This document shows positions 8,669-16,976 of a stretch of 64,000 bases of DNA, piece by piece. The notes beneath the pieces were generated by a model. That model searched no databases. It saw nothing but the letters and a program-made list of their open reading frames with translations, and had not been told where the DNA came from. The translations under genes were made by a program, and so were the position numbers. Positions within the stretch are counted from its first letter, which is position 1. Each line of letters begins with the position of its first letter. Source of the DNA: Microbispora corallina (GTDB lineage Bacteria > Actinomycetota > Actinomycetes > Streptosporangiales > Streptosporangiaceae); contig NZ_BOOC01000025.1 of NCBI RefSeq assembly GCF_016863035.1, forward strand, positions 1-64,000, given 5' to 3'.

Positions 8669-9159
8669 GCCCACTCCACAACGAAATGGCGTGACCGGGG
8701 GAGGTGACGCAGGATAGCGGTCGGCGAACCTCGGGGTGACATCTCGCTATCGGCGAGTTCCCGGCCGATGTGAAAACATCTCCCCGTCATCCCGCCAGTC
8801 ACATGTGTGGCGCCACAATATTGACAAATGTGCCATATTTCCCCGTTCGGGCCGTTTATCCAGCGGGAAAGCGGGAGTGGTGATCAGTGAAGGCTCAGGG
8901 TAGCGTCAACGCCGAGTCGGCGTTCGGGCAGCTCATGGCCGATCTCCCATAGATCATCGGCACAGGTGTGGCAATCAAGGAGCTCGGCCGTCCTATTCCG
9001 CGAGATCGTCGTACACCTCTTCGGTCCTGCCGGCTCGCGGTTCCAATACATTGACAACCCGCATTTGGTCGGTTCTCGCGGCGCGGGGGCGGGGAGCGTC
9101 GATTCGCATATAAGTCCCACAAGGCGTGCGTTCGCACCATCATGCTAGGTAGGTCGGAA
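8669..9159. promoter_or_regulatory. divergent promoter region between two DUF4082 surface-protein genes
   Basis: About 490 bp with no gene, lower in G+C than the flanks. It must hold promoters for both divergent genes. Visible signals: a cluster of overlapping palindromes at 8800-8823; TTGACA at 8821 and at 9051; and an AT-rich TATAAG at 9109-9114, which could be a -10 for the rightward gene, although no good -35 lies 17 nt before it. The TTGACA hexamers lack well-spaced -10 partners, so start sites stay undefined. Confidence 0.5.
8800..8823. promoter_or_regulatory. overlapping palindromes, candidate regulator site
   Basis: Three perfect palindromes overlap: CACATGTG (8800-8807), TGTGGCGCCACA (8806-8817) and CAATATTG (8816-8823). 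They lie about 130 bp upstream of the leftward gene and 340 bp upstream of the rightward gene. The arrangement resembles an operator for a dimeric regulator, but no known consensus was matched. Confidence 0.4.
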
Positions 9160-11244
9160 ATGAATGGCTCAGCCGCCGACAGACACGGGCGCGAGCCCGC
9201 AGCGGGGGACGGAACCCACGAACGCCGTCGCCGCGGTCTGTTCCGCAAGGCCCGTCGTCACCGGTTCGCGGTGGTTCTCGTCGCCACCCTCACCGCGGGC
9301 GCCGTCGTCGCGACGCCGGGGCAGGCCGTCGCGGCCCCGTCGCTGTCCCTCGGCCGCGCGGCGTCCTACGCTGTGCTGGCCTCGGTCTCGGTGACCAACA
9401 CCGATTCCACTCAGGTCACGGGCAACCTCGGGGTGAGCCCCGGCACCTCGCTGAGCGGTTTCCCGCCTGGCACCGTCAGCGGGTCCGTCCACGTTGGCGA
9501 CACCGCCGCCGCGAACGCGAGGGCCGACGCGGTCGCGGCGCGCAATCAGATCATCGGACTGTCCTCCACAGCCTCCATCGGGCCTGAGCTCGGTGAGACG
9601 ACCAGAACCCCCGGCGTATACGAGTCGACCACCGATGACTTCTCGATCAACGGAACCCTCACGCTCGACGCGCAGAGCGACCCCGACGCGGTCTTCGTGT
9701 TCCGGGCCTCGACTCTCACCGTCGGCAGATCGAGCAACATCGCACTGGTCGGCGGCGCGCAGGAAGACAACGTGTACTGGCAGCTCGACGACACCGTTTC
9801 GCTGGGCATGTATCCCACCTTCCGGGGCAACGTCCTCGCCTCCGGCGACATCTCGGTGGGTCCCGTTTCGGCGGTCTACGGCCGGATGTTCTCCCTTGGC
9901 GGCACGGTCGCCATCACGGGGACCACCAGCATCCCGGCCACGCGCATCACCGTGCCGGACAACCCGCCCACGACCACGACTCTCACGTCCTCTCCCAACC
10001 CGTCGACGACGGGGCAGGCGGTCACCTTCACCGCCACCGTCCAGGCGCAGTCCGGCTCGGTCGTGCCGGCCGGAGACGTGGCCTTCAAGGACAACGGCGT
10101 GGTCATCGGCAAGGACCAGCACTACCAGGGCCATCCCGCCACGTTGACAACATCGGGGCTCTCACCGGGACAGCACCGGATCACCGCCGTCTACCTCGGC
10201 GGGCCCACGTTCGACCACGAGGCCGTCATCTACTTCGCGCCCAGCACGTCGCCCGAACTCGTGCAGTCCGTGTCGAGCACCAGCCTGTGGAGCGGCAGCG
10301 CGACGCCGGCCGTCGCCTCCCAGAACGATCCGAATTCCGTCGTGCTAGGAGTGAAGTTCCGCTCCACGCAGGACGGCCTGATCACCGGCATCAAGTTCTA
10401 CAAAGGCGCGCAGAACACCGGAACCCACACCGGCAGCTTATGGGCGGCCGACGGCCGGCGGCTCGCGAGCGTCACCTTCACGAACGAGACCGCGTCCGGC
10501 TGGCAGCGCATGGACTTCGATTCCCCCGTCGCCATCTCCGCGAACACGACGTACATCGCCTCCTACCACACGACGTCGGGGTTCTACTCGGTCACCCGGG
10601 ACTACTTCACCTCCCCGTACGTCAACGCGCCGCTGACCGCCCTCGCCGACGGGTCCTCGGGTGGGAACGGCGTGTACGCCTACAGCCCGGCCGACACCTT
10701 CCCCGTCAACTCCCACCGCTCCTCGAACTACTGGGTCGACGTCATGTTCACCCCGGCGCAGACCCTGTGGGACGACGGGACGGACCCGGCCGTCGGCTCG
10801 CAGAGCGACGCGAACCCCGTGGTGCTCGGCGTGAAGTTCCAGTCGACCCAGGCCGGCAGGGTCATCGCCGTCCGGTTCCGCAAGAGCCCGCAGAACACCG
10901 GCACCCACATCGGCAGCCTCTGGACGGCCGGCGGGGCCAAGCTCGCGAGCGTGACCTTCACCGACGAGACCCCGGCGGGGTGGCAGCAGGCGAACTTCGC
11001 CACACCCGTCGCCATCTCCGCGAACACGACCTACGTCGTGTCGTACCACACGACTGCGGGGCGCTACTCGGTCGACCGGAACTACTTCGACTCCCAGCAC
11101 GTCAAAGGCGCCCTCGTCGGCCTCGGCAACGACGTCTCGGGCGGCAACGGCGTGTACACCTACAGCGCGACCGACACCTTCCCCGTGAGCTCGTACCGCG
11201 CCTCGAACTACTGGGTCCAGCCCGTGGTCCAGTACGGAAGCTGA
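9160..11244 (+). CDS. secreted ice-binding-like (DUF3494) / Ig-like / double DUF4082 protein
   Basis: 694 residues from the ATG at 9160, preceded by AGGTAGG; an in-frame ATG at 9142 lacks a ribosome site. Order: a basic N-terminus and hydrophobic segment ending AVAA (signal peptide); a DUF3494 domain of about 200 residues (ASYAVLASVSVTN, TGNLGVSPG, ALVGGAQEDNVYWQ); an Ig-like repeat domain; then two DUF4082 modules with the NTGTH-GSLW and NYWV signatures. DUF3494 is the beta-helical fold of type-I ice-binding proteins; many mesophile members are thought to act as adhesins or surface proteins, so freezing tolerance should not be assumed. No LPXTG or membrane anchor is visible at the C-terminus. 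Its DUF4082 modules closely resemble those of the divergent gene. Confidence 0.88.
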   Translation: MNGSAADRHGREPAAGDGTHERRRRGLFRKARRHRFAVVLVATLTAGAVVATPGQAVAAPSLSLGRAASYAVLASVSVTNTDSTQVTGNLGVSPGTSLSGFPPGTVSGSVHVGDTAAANARADAVAARNQIIGLSSTASIGPELGETTRTPGVYESTTDDFSINGTLTLDAQSDPDAVFVFRASTLTVGRSSNIALVGGAQEDNVYWQLDDTVSLGMYPTFRGNVLASGDISVGPVSAVYGRMFSLGGTVAITGTTSIPATRITVPDNPPTTTTLTSSPNPSTTGQAVTFTATVQAQSGSVVPAGDVAFKDNGVVIGKDQHYQGHPATLTTSGLSPGQHRITAVYLGGPTFDHEAVIYFAPSTSPELVQSVSSTSLWSGSATPAVASQNDPNSVVLGVKFRSTQDGLITGIKFYKGAQNTGTHTGSLWAADGRRLASVTFTNETASGWQRMDFDSPVAISANTTYIASYHTTSGFYSVTRDYFTSPYVNAPLTALADGSSGGNGVYAYSPADTFPVNSHRSSNYWVDVMFTPAQTLWDDGTDPAVGSQSDANPVVLGVKFQSTQAGRVIAVRFRKSPQNTGTHIGSLWTAGGAKLASVTFTDETPAGWQQANFATPVAISANTTYVVSYHTTAGRYSVDRNYFDSQHVKGALVGLGNDVSGGNGVYTYSATDTFPVSSYRASNYWVQPVVQYGS

Positions 11245-11287
11245 CGCCCGGCCCCGGCGCGTAAGGCTTGCTCAATGAAATCCCCAC

Positions 11288-11321
11288 GACGGGCGGTCCC
11301 GGGCCTTCCGGGCCGCCCGTC
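11288..11321 (+). terminator. strong hairpin after the ice-binding-like gene
   Basis: Two stacked perfect stems, GACGGGCGG/CCGCCCGTC (9 bp) and CCCGG/CCGGG (5 bp), with one bulged T and loop GCCTT, 44 nt after the stop codon. There is no U-tract. It fits an actinobacterial terminator and argues that the downstream aminotransferase starts after it. Confidence 0.65.
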
Positions 11322-11339
11322 CGATGTTCACTACCGGAG

Positions 11340-12497
11340 GTGAGCACAACCAGCCTGACCGCGGTTCCCTTCAACCGGACCCACGTCTGCGACAACGAGG
11401 TCGGCTACCTCACGGAGGCCGTGCGCCAGGGGTCGACCTGCGGGGACGGGCCGTTCACCGGGAGGGCCCGCGCACTCCTGTGCGACATCACCGGTGCCGG
11501 CCACGCCCTGCTGACCACCTCCTGCACGCACGCGCTGGAGATGACGGCGATCCTGCTGGACCTGCGGCCCGGCGACGAGGTCATCATGCCGTCGTTCACC
11601 TTCGTGTCCACCGCCAACGCCTACGCGCTGCGCGGGGCGGTGCCGGTCTTCGTCGACTGCCGCCCCGACACCCTCAACATCGACGAACGCCGGATCGAGG
11701 CCGCCGTCACCGGCCGGACGCGCGCGGTGGTGGTCGTCCACTACGGCGGAGTCGCCTGCGCGATGGAGGCGGTCCACGCGGTCGCGGAGCGGCACGGCCT
11801 GGCCGTGATCGAGGACAACGCGCACGGCCTGGGCGGGTTCTACCGGGACAGACCCCTGGGGTCGTTCGGGCTGATGGCGGCGCAGAGCTTCCATGCGACG
11901 AAGAACGTGCAGTGCGGGGAGGGCGGGGCCCTGCTCCTGAACGACGCCCGTCTCGCCGCCCGCGCCGAGATCATCCGAGAGAAGGGCACCGACCGCGGCC
12001 GGTTCTTCCGCGGCCAGGTCGACAAGTACCAGTGGGTGGACATCGGCTCCAGCTACCTGCCGTCCGACGTCCTCGCCGCCATGCTGACGGCGCAACTGGA
12101 GTCGTTCGACCGCATCCAGGCCCTGCGCCACCGCGTATGGCGGGCCTACCACGAGGGGCTGTCCGAGTGGGCGGCCGAGAACGGCGTCGTCCAGCCCGTG
12201 GTGCCGGACGGCTGCCGGCACCCGGCACACCTCTACTACCTGCTGCTGCCCGGCTTGGGCGACCGCCAGGCGTTCATCGCCCACCTCGCCGCGGCGGGCG
12301 TCCAGGCGGCGTTCCACTACCAGCCGCTGCACAACGCCCCCGCAGGGCTGCGGTACGGGCGCACCGCTCCGGGCGGCTGCCCGGTCACCGAGGACGTCGC
12401 GGACCGGCTCGTACGGCTGCCGCTGTTCGCCGGGCTGGACGACACGGACGTCACGCGGGTGATCGAGGCCGTGCGCGGCTACCGGACGGCTCGATGA
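11340..12497 (+). CDS. wecE: dTDP-4-amino-4,6-dideoxygalactose transaminase (WecE/RffA type)
   Basis: PLP enzyme of the DegT/DnrJ/EryC1/StrS family that converts dTDP-4-keto-6-deoxyglucose to dTDP-4-amino-4,6-dideoxygalactose. Strong WecE markers: PFNRTHVCDNE at the N-terminus, the PLP lysine in FHATKN followed by CGEGGA, and the stretch REKGTDRGRFFRGQVDKY followed by IGSSYLPSD, nearly as in Escherichia coli WecE. The start is uncertain. An in-frame ATG at 11268 would put the first 24 codons through a terminator-like hairpin. The GTG at 11340 matches the family N-terminus, but its GGAGG overlaps the start codon. The stop overlaps the acetyltransferase start by ATGA, so the two are translationally coupled. 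RmlA and RmlB downstream make its substrate. Confidence 0.88.
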   Translation: MSTTSLTAVPFNRTHVCDNEVGYLTEAVRQGSTCGDGPFTGRARALLCDITGAGHALLTTSCTHALEMTAILLDLRPGDEVIMPSFTFVSTANAYALRGAVPVFVDCRPDTLNIDERRIEAAVTGRTRAVVVVHYGGVACAMEAVHAVAERHGLAVIEDNAHGLGGFYRDRPLGSFGLMAAQSFHATKNVQCGEGGALLLNDARLAARAEIIREKGTDRGRFFRGQVDKYQWVDIGSSYLPSDVLAAMLTAQLESFDRIQALRHRVWRAYHEGLSEWAAENGVVQPVVPDGCRHPAHLYYLLLPGLGDRQAFIAHLAAAGVQAAFHYQPLHNAPAGLRYGRTAPGGCPVTEDVADRLVRLPLFAGLDDTDVTRVIEAVRGYRTAR

Positions 12498-13252
12498 ACC
12501 GGCACGACGTCGTCGAGTCGGAGGCGGTGCGGACCGGCCCGTCGCCCCTGGAGTCCGCGAGGTTCGGCCGCTCCATCGAGCGCCTCACCGTCCCCGCCGG
12601 ATCCGGGGCGCCGTTCCCCGAGGTGCGTGAGGCGGTCGCGCGGTCGGAGGCGGACGTCGTCATCCTGCGCTACCCGGCCGAGCACGTGGGATGGTTCGCC
12701 GGGCTGACCGCGCTCGGGCGCACGGCGGTGCTGGCCGACACGCTCGTGTACTGGCGGTTGCGCGCGGGGGAGGGCAGAGCGCCCGAGCCCGTCCCCCACC
12801 TGGCCGCGGGCGGCCCCCTCGGGGCCGACGAGGTGCGCGCCTTCGTCAGGGAGACCTTCGCCGCATACGGCAACCACTACGCGGCCAATCCGCTCCTCGA
12901 TCCGGCCGCCGCGTCCGAGGGGTACGTGGAGTGGGCGCTGATGTCGGCGGCCCGGGACGCGTGCGTGGTGGTGCGGGGCGCGGCCGGCGTGCAGGCGCTC
13001 GCCACAGTGGAGGAGGACGGGGCGCGCACGGAGATCCTGCTCGCCGGTGTGGCGCCCGCGGCGCAGGGACGCGGCGTCTACGCGCATCTCCTCAGGGAGG
13101 TCGAGGACCGGGCCGTCTCACGCGGGGCGGCCGAGATCGTGATCTCCACCCAGGGGCACAACACGCGGGTGCAGCGGGCCTGGGCGCGATACGGATTCGA
13201 GCCGGTGCACACCCTCGTCACCGTTCATCTGATCCGGAACCCGCCGTGGTGA
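12494..13252 (+). CDS. wecD: dTDP-4-amino-4,6-dideoxygalactose N-acetyltransferase (WecD/RffC type)
   Basis: 252 residues, ATG overlapping the preceding stop. The C-terminal half is a GNAT fold: LATVEEDG, then ILLAGVAPAAQGRGVYAHLL (acetyl-CoA pyrophosphate loop), then the WecD-like N-x-x-x-Q-x-x-W-x-x-x-G-F ending. The N-terminal half is the WecD-type extension. The expected reaction is acetyl-CoA-dependent N-acetylation of the 4-amino sugar made by WecE, giving dTDP-Fuc4NAc. Coupling to the wecE-like gene is the best functional evidence, since GNAT sequence alone is not substrate-specific. The 3' end overlaps the convergent GT2 gene by 35 bp. Confidence 0.8.
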   Translation: MNRHDVVESEAVRTGPSPLESARFGRSIERLTVPAGSGAPFPEVREAVARSEADVVILRYPAEHVGWFAGLTALGRTAVLADTLVYWRLRAGEGRAPEPVPHLAAGGPLGADEVRAFVRETFAAYGNHYAANPLLDPAAASEGYVEWALMSAARDACVVVRGAAGVQALATVEEDGARTEILLAGVAPAAQGRGVYAHLLREVEDRAVSRGAAEIVISTQGHNTRVQRAWARYGFEPVHTLVTVHLIRNPPW

Positions 13253-14201
13253 CGACGGCGTCGCCCGGCGGCCGGAAGCCCTGACCCGCGCGTTCCCGCA
13301 CCACATAGGTGGGGCGGCCCATCCCGCCTCCGTGGATTCGCCCGATGTACTCCCCGAGCACCCCGATCGACATCAGCTGGGCCGACGAGAAGAGGGCGAC
13401 CATGGAGGCCAGCGTGGTGAACCCCGCGACGGTGATGCCTCCGGTGAGGAAGCGCCACAGCACGACCCCGGCGAGCAGCAGTCCGAGGACCCCGGCGAGA
13501 AACCCCAGGAGGCTGGCCGCTCTGAGAGGGGCGGAGCTGTAGCCGACCAGCATGTTCACCGTGTGCCGGACCAGCAGGCGAGGGGTGTAGTTGGACCTGC
13601 CGTCGCCGCGCCGCCTCATGTGCACCCGGACGGACCCGACGCGTGTGGTGGCCCACGAGAGCGCCACGTCGACGGAGGCGTGCGGACCGCGCAGCCCGTC
13701 GAACCCGTCCCGGAGCCGGGTGCGGAACGCGCGGAACGCGCTGATCTCCCGCGCGGCGCCGATGCCGAGCGCGGCCGCCATCCCCGCCTTGACCGACCGG
13801 GACGCGAGACTGCGCAGACAGCCGTGCTCCTCCTGGTGCGGCACGCCGTACACGAGATCGAGCCGCTCGCCCTCCAGAGTGGACAGCAGGAGGGGGATCT
13901 GCTCCGGCGGGTGCTGCAGGTCGTCGTCCATCGTCACGACCACGTCGCCCCGGGCGTCCCTGATGCCGGCGACGAGGGCGTTGTGCTGGCCGTAGTTGCG
14001 GGACAGGTGGATGGCCCGCACGCCGTCCACGTCACGCGCGAGGCGGGACGCGGCCGCCCACGTGTCGTCCGGGCTCCCGTCGACGACGAGGATCACCTCA
14101 TGGTCGGGGGAGACCTCGCGCAGCACCGGCATGAGCCCGGCCACCAGCCGCGGAAGCGTCCGCGCGGAGCGATAGCAGGGAATTACCACCGACACCGACA
14201 T
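13218..14201 (-). CDS. GT2 glycosyltransferase, DPM1/GtrB-ArnC type with two C-terminal membrane helices
   Basis: 327 residues. The start is the ATG at 14201 (MSVSVVIPCYRS), preceded by GGGGGA; longer upstream reading lacks family similarity. The catalytic GT-A domain has VVDGSPDDT, the nucleotide and metal DDDLQHPPE motif, and a QEEHG segment. Two membrane helices follow (LLGFLAGVLGLLLAG and a second near MVALFSSAQLMSIG), then an EYIGRI-type tail. Such enzymes load a sugar onto polyprenyl phosphate at the inner membrane face for later transfer outside. It is divergent from a GtrA gene only 78 bp away, the usual GtrA/GtrB partnership. The donor sugar is unknown. Confidence 0.87.
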   Translation of the reverse strand: MSVSVVIPCYRSARTLPRLVAGLMPVLREVSPDHEVILVVDGSPDDTWAAASRLARDVDGVRAIHLSRNYGQHNALVAGIRDARGDVVVTMDDDLQHPPEQIPLLLSTLEGERLDLVYGVPHQEEHGCLRSLASRSVKAGMAAALGIGAAREISAFRAFRTRLRDGFDGLRGPHASVDVALSWATTRVGSVRVHMRRRGDGRSNYTPRLLVRHTVNMLVGYSSAPLRAASLLGFLAGVLGLLLAGVVLWRFLTGGITVAGFTTLASMVALFSSAQLMSIGVLGEYIGRIHGGGMGRPTYVVRERAGQGFRPPGDAVVTTAGSGSDER

Positions 14202-14279
14202 CGATTCCCCCGGTTCATTCTCGCCGCCGATTACACTCCCCTTGATCGGCGTCGACGGCAGATCCGGAGTGACCGCGTT

Positions 14280-14735
14280 ATGCTCGAATCGAAAACCCGG
14301 GGACCCCACACAGTCCGTGGCGCGTGGGCCGCCATCCCGGCTCTTCTCGGCCAGCGCATCACATATCTGCTGGCCGGTGCCATGACGGCGGGGGTGTATT
14401 ACGCTCTTCTTGTCGTGGGATTGCTGGTCACAAAGAATGCGGTGCCCTATCTTTTCCTCGTCGTGGCCGGGCACCTCCTCACCGTCCTGATCGTCTATCC
14501 GCTGTACCGCCTGGTCGTCTTCCAGGCGCACGGGATCGGCTGGGTCCGCGGCTACCTGCGCTTCTATGCCGTCGGGCTGACGTTCCTCGGTGCGTCAGCC
14601 GTCGGCCTGCCGATCCTCGTGCAGATCGCGGGCGTCCCGCTCCTGGCGGCGCAGGCGCTGATAATCCTGCTCAACCCGCCGCTCAGCTATGCGGTGAACC
14701 GGGCCTGGACCTTCCGGGAGCCGGGGAACGCCTGA
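14280..14735 (+). CDS. GtrA family membrane protein
   Basis: 151 residues with four predicted membrane helices (ITYLLAGAMTAGVYYALL, FLVVAGHLLTVLIVYPLY, FYAVGLTFLGASAVGL, LIILLNPPLSYAVN) and the typical GtrA ending with a WTF motif. GtrA proteins are proposed to flip polyprenyl-phosphate sugars made by a GtrB-like transferase; one is divergently encoded beside it. The ATG at 14280 has GGAG about 10 nt upstream. Its stop lies 165 nt before rmlA, so it may head the rmlA-rmlB-wecC transcript. Confidence 0.85.
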   Translation: MLESKTRGPHTVRGAWAAIPALLGQRITYLLAGAMTAGVYYALLVVGLLVTKNAVPYLFLVVAGHLLTVLIVYPLYRLVVFQAHGIGWVRGYLRFYAVGLTFLGASAVGLPILVQIAGVPLLAAQALIILLNPPLSYAVNRAWTFREPGNA

Positions 14736-14899
14736 TTCCGGCAACCTCTGGGACGCCGTACGGCAAAACGAAGAAGCCACTGCGCGTGTATTTGACGATC
14801 CCAGCTATTTTCGGAATCGAACGGCCGCCGCGGCCGATGCTTCATCGGTGGACCCATGCGCGTTCCGCCGGTGACAATCCTGGAAGGACTCCAACAGGG

Positions 14900-15967
14900 G
14901 TGAAGGCGCTCGTTCTGGCGGGGGGTAAGGGCACGAGACTGCGCCCGCTTACCCATACCTCGGCCAAACAACTCGTCCCCGTCGCGAACAAGCCCGTGCT
15001 CTTCTACGGCCTCGAGGCGATCAGGGACGCCGGCATCACCAGCGTGGGGATCGTCGTCGGCGACACGGGGCGCGAGGTCCGCGAGGCGGTCGGCGACGGC
15101 TCCGCGTTCGGCATCGATGTCACCTACATCGAGCAGGAGGCGCCGCTCGGGCTGGCGCACTGCGTACTCATCGCGAGGGAGTTCCTCGCGGACGACCCGT
15201 TCGTGATGTACCTGGGCGACAACTTCCTCGTCGACGGCATCTCCGGCCTGGTCGACGCCTTCCGCGGCACGGACTGCGACGCCCGCATCCTGCTCACCCG
15301 GGTGAGCGAGCCGCGGTTCTACGGCGTGGCGGAACTCGGCCCGGACGGGGAGATCGTCGCGCTGGAGGAGAAGCCGGAGCATCCCCGCAGTGATCTGGCC
15401 ATCGTCGGGGTCTACACGTTCTCTCCGGCGATCCACGAGGCCGTACGCGCCATCACGCCGTCCTCCCGGGGCGAGCTCGAGATCACCGACGCCATCACGT
15501 GGCTGATCGACACCGGCCGCCGGGTCCAGTCGCACTTCGTCACCGGTTACTGGCGGGACACCGGCCGGCTCCAGGACATGCTCGAATGCAACCGCATCGT
15601 GCTGGAGGCGATCGAGACCGACCTCGGGGGGACGGTGGACGGACTGTCGGACGTGACCGGCCGCGTCGTCGTCGCCCCCGGCGCGGTCGTGGAGGGCTCG
15701 GTGATCCGCGGGCCGGTGGTGATCGGCGCCGACGCCAAGATCAGCCGGACGTACATCGGCCCGTACACCTCGATCGGGGAGCGCTGCGTGCTGGAGGACA
15801 CCGAGGTGGACTACAGCATCGTGCTCGGCGACTCCGCGATCAGGGGGGTCAGCGGCCTGACCCACTCCCTCATCGGACGCAACGTCGAGGTGACGCGGGC
15901 CACGGGGGTGCCCAACACCCACCAGCTCATGGTCGGCGACCACAGCAGGGTGCAGGTGCGGGCATGA
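14900..15967 (+). CDS. rmlA: glucose-1-phosphate thymidylyltransferase, long form
   Basis: 355 residues from a GTG at 14900 (GGAAGGA about 11 nt upstream). Catalyses dTTP + glucose-1-phosphate to dTDP-glucose + PPi, feeding RmlB. The N-terminal nucleotidyltransferase domain has LAGGKGTRLRPLT and the metal-site YLGDN. The C-terminal part after about residue 240 is a left-handed beta-helix of hexapeptide repeats (VVVAPGAVVEGSVIRGPVVI). That length and helix mark the long-form (RmlA_long) subfamily, common in actinomycete deoxysugar clusters, rather than the roughly 290-residue RmlA. The stop overlaps rmlB by ATGA. Confidence 0.92.
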   Translation: MKALVLAGGKGTRLRPLTHTSAKQLVPVANKPVLFYGLEAIRDAGITSVGIVVGDTGREVREAVGDGSAFGIDVTYIEQEAPLGLAHCVLIAREFLADDPFVMYLGDNFLVDGISGLVDAFRGTDCDARILLTRVSEPRFYGVAELGPDGEIVALEEKPEHPRSDLAIVGVYTFSPAIHEAVRAITPSSRGELEITDAITWLIDTGRRVQSHFVTGYWRDTGRLQDMLECNRIVLEAIETDLGGTVDGLSDVTGRVVVAPGAVVEGSVIRGPVVIGADAKISRTYIGPYTSIGERCVLEDTEVDYSIVLGDSAIRGVSGLTHSLIGRNVEVTRATGVPNTHQLMVGDHSRVQVRA

Positions 15968-16941
15968 GGATCCTCGTCGCCGGCGGCGCCGGGTTCATCG
16001 GCTCCCACTACGTCCGCTCCCTGCTGTCGGGCGCCTACCCCGGGTACGAGGGCGCCCGGGTCACCGTGCTGGACAAGCTCACCTACGCGGGCAACCCGGC
16101 CAACCTGGCCCCGGTCTCGGCCGACACCGCCCTCACCTTCGTACGGGGAGACGTCAACGATCGCGGTCTGCTCCGGGATCTGGTCCCCGGGCACGACCTC
16201 GTGGTGAACTTCGCCGCGGAGACGCACGTCGACCGGTCCATCGGCCGCGCCGGCGACTTCGTGACGGCCAACGTGCAGGGCGCCCAGCGGCTGCTCCAGG
16301 CCGCCCTGGAGGCCGGCGTCCGCACCTTTCTCCAGGTCTCCACCGACGAGGTCTACGGGTCGATCGAGGAGGGGGCGTGGACGGAGTCGGAGCCGCCGCT
16401 GCCGAACTCGCCCTACTCGGCGGCCAAGGCCGGCGCCGACCTGCTCTGCCGGGCCTACCACCGCACGTACGGGCTCGACGTCCGGGTGACCCGGTGCTCG
16501 AACAACTACGGCCCCTACCAGTACCCCGAGAAGGTCATACCGCTGTTCGTCACCAACCTGATCGACGGACGGCCTCTGCCCCTCTACGGGGACGGCCGCA
16601 ACACGCGCGAGTGGCTGCACGTCGACGACCACTGCCGGGGAATCCAGCTCGTCCTGGACAAGGGCGCGCCGGGCGAGATCTACAACATCGGCGGCGGCGC
16701 CGAGCTGACCAACCTCGAACTCACGCGGCGGATCCTCGCGGCCTTCGGCGCGGGGTGGGAGATGGTCACGCAGGTGCCCGACCGGCCCGGTCACGACCGG
16801 CGCTACGCGCTGGACACCGGCAAAATCCGCGCGATCGGCTACGAGCCCCGGCTGGACTTCGAGGAGGGGCTCGCCGACGTGGTGCGGTGGTACCGCGACC
16901 ACCAGGACTGGTGGCGGCCCCTGCTGGGCGGCCGAGGGTGA
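15964..16941 (+). CDS. rmlB: dTDP-glucose 4,6-dehydratase
   Basis: 325 residues, ATG overlapping the rmlA stop. Converts dTDP-glucose to dTDP-4-keto-6-deoxyglucose with bound NAD+. It is an SDR-family enzyme: the NAD-binding GGAGFIGS at the N-terminus, the STDEVYG motif carrying the dehydratase Asp-Glu pair, the YSAAK catalytic Tyr-Lys, and the RCSNNYGPYQYPEK substrate segment, all complete. The product is the direct substrate of the WecE-like aminotransferase 3.5 kb upstream. No RmlC or RmlD was seen in the window, so rhamnose is not the obvious end product here. Confidence 0.94.
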   Translation: MRILVAGGAGFIGSHYVRSLLSGAYPGYEGARVTVLDKLTYAGNPANLAPVSADTALTFVRGDVNDRGLLRDLVPGHDLVVNFAAETHVDRSIGRAGDFVTANVQGAQRLLQAALEAGVRTFLQVSTDEVYGSIEEGAWTESEPPLPNSPYSAAKAGADLLCRAYHRTYGLDVRVTRCSNNYGPYQYPEKVIPLFVTNLIDGRPLPLYGDGRNTREWLHVDDHCRGIQLVLDKGAPGEIYNIGGGAELTNLELTRRILAAFGAGWEMVTQVPDRPGHDRRYALDTGKIRAIGYEPRLDFEEGLADVVRWYRDHQDWWRPLLGGRG

Positions 16942-16976
16942 GGGGCGCGCGCCAATCTGTTCAGGACGAAGGCAAC

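Noticed and set aside
9160-11244. Calling the DUF3494 protein an antifreeze protein
   Set aside because: Many DUF3494 proteins occur in non-cold organisms, and the extra Ig-like and DUF4082 modules point to a surface or adhesin role. Freezing activity cannot be read from sequence.
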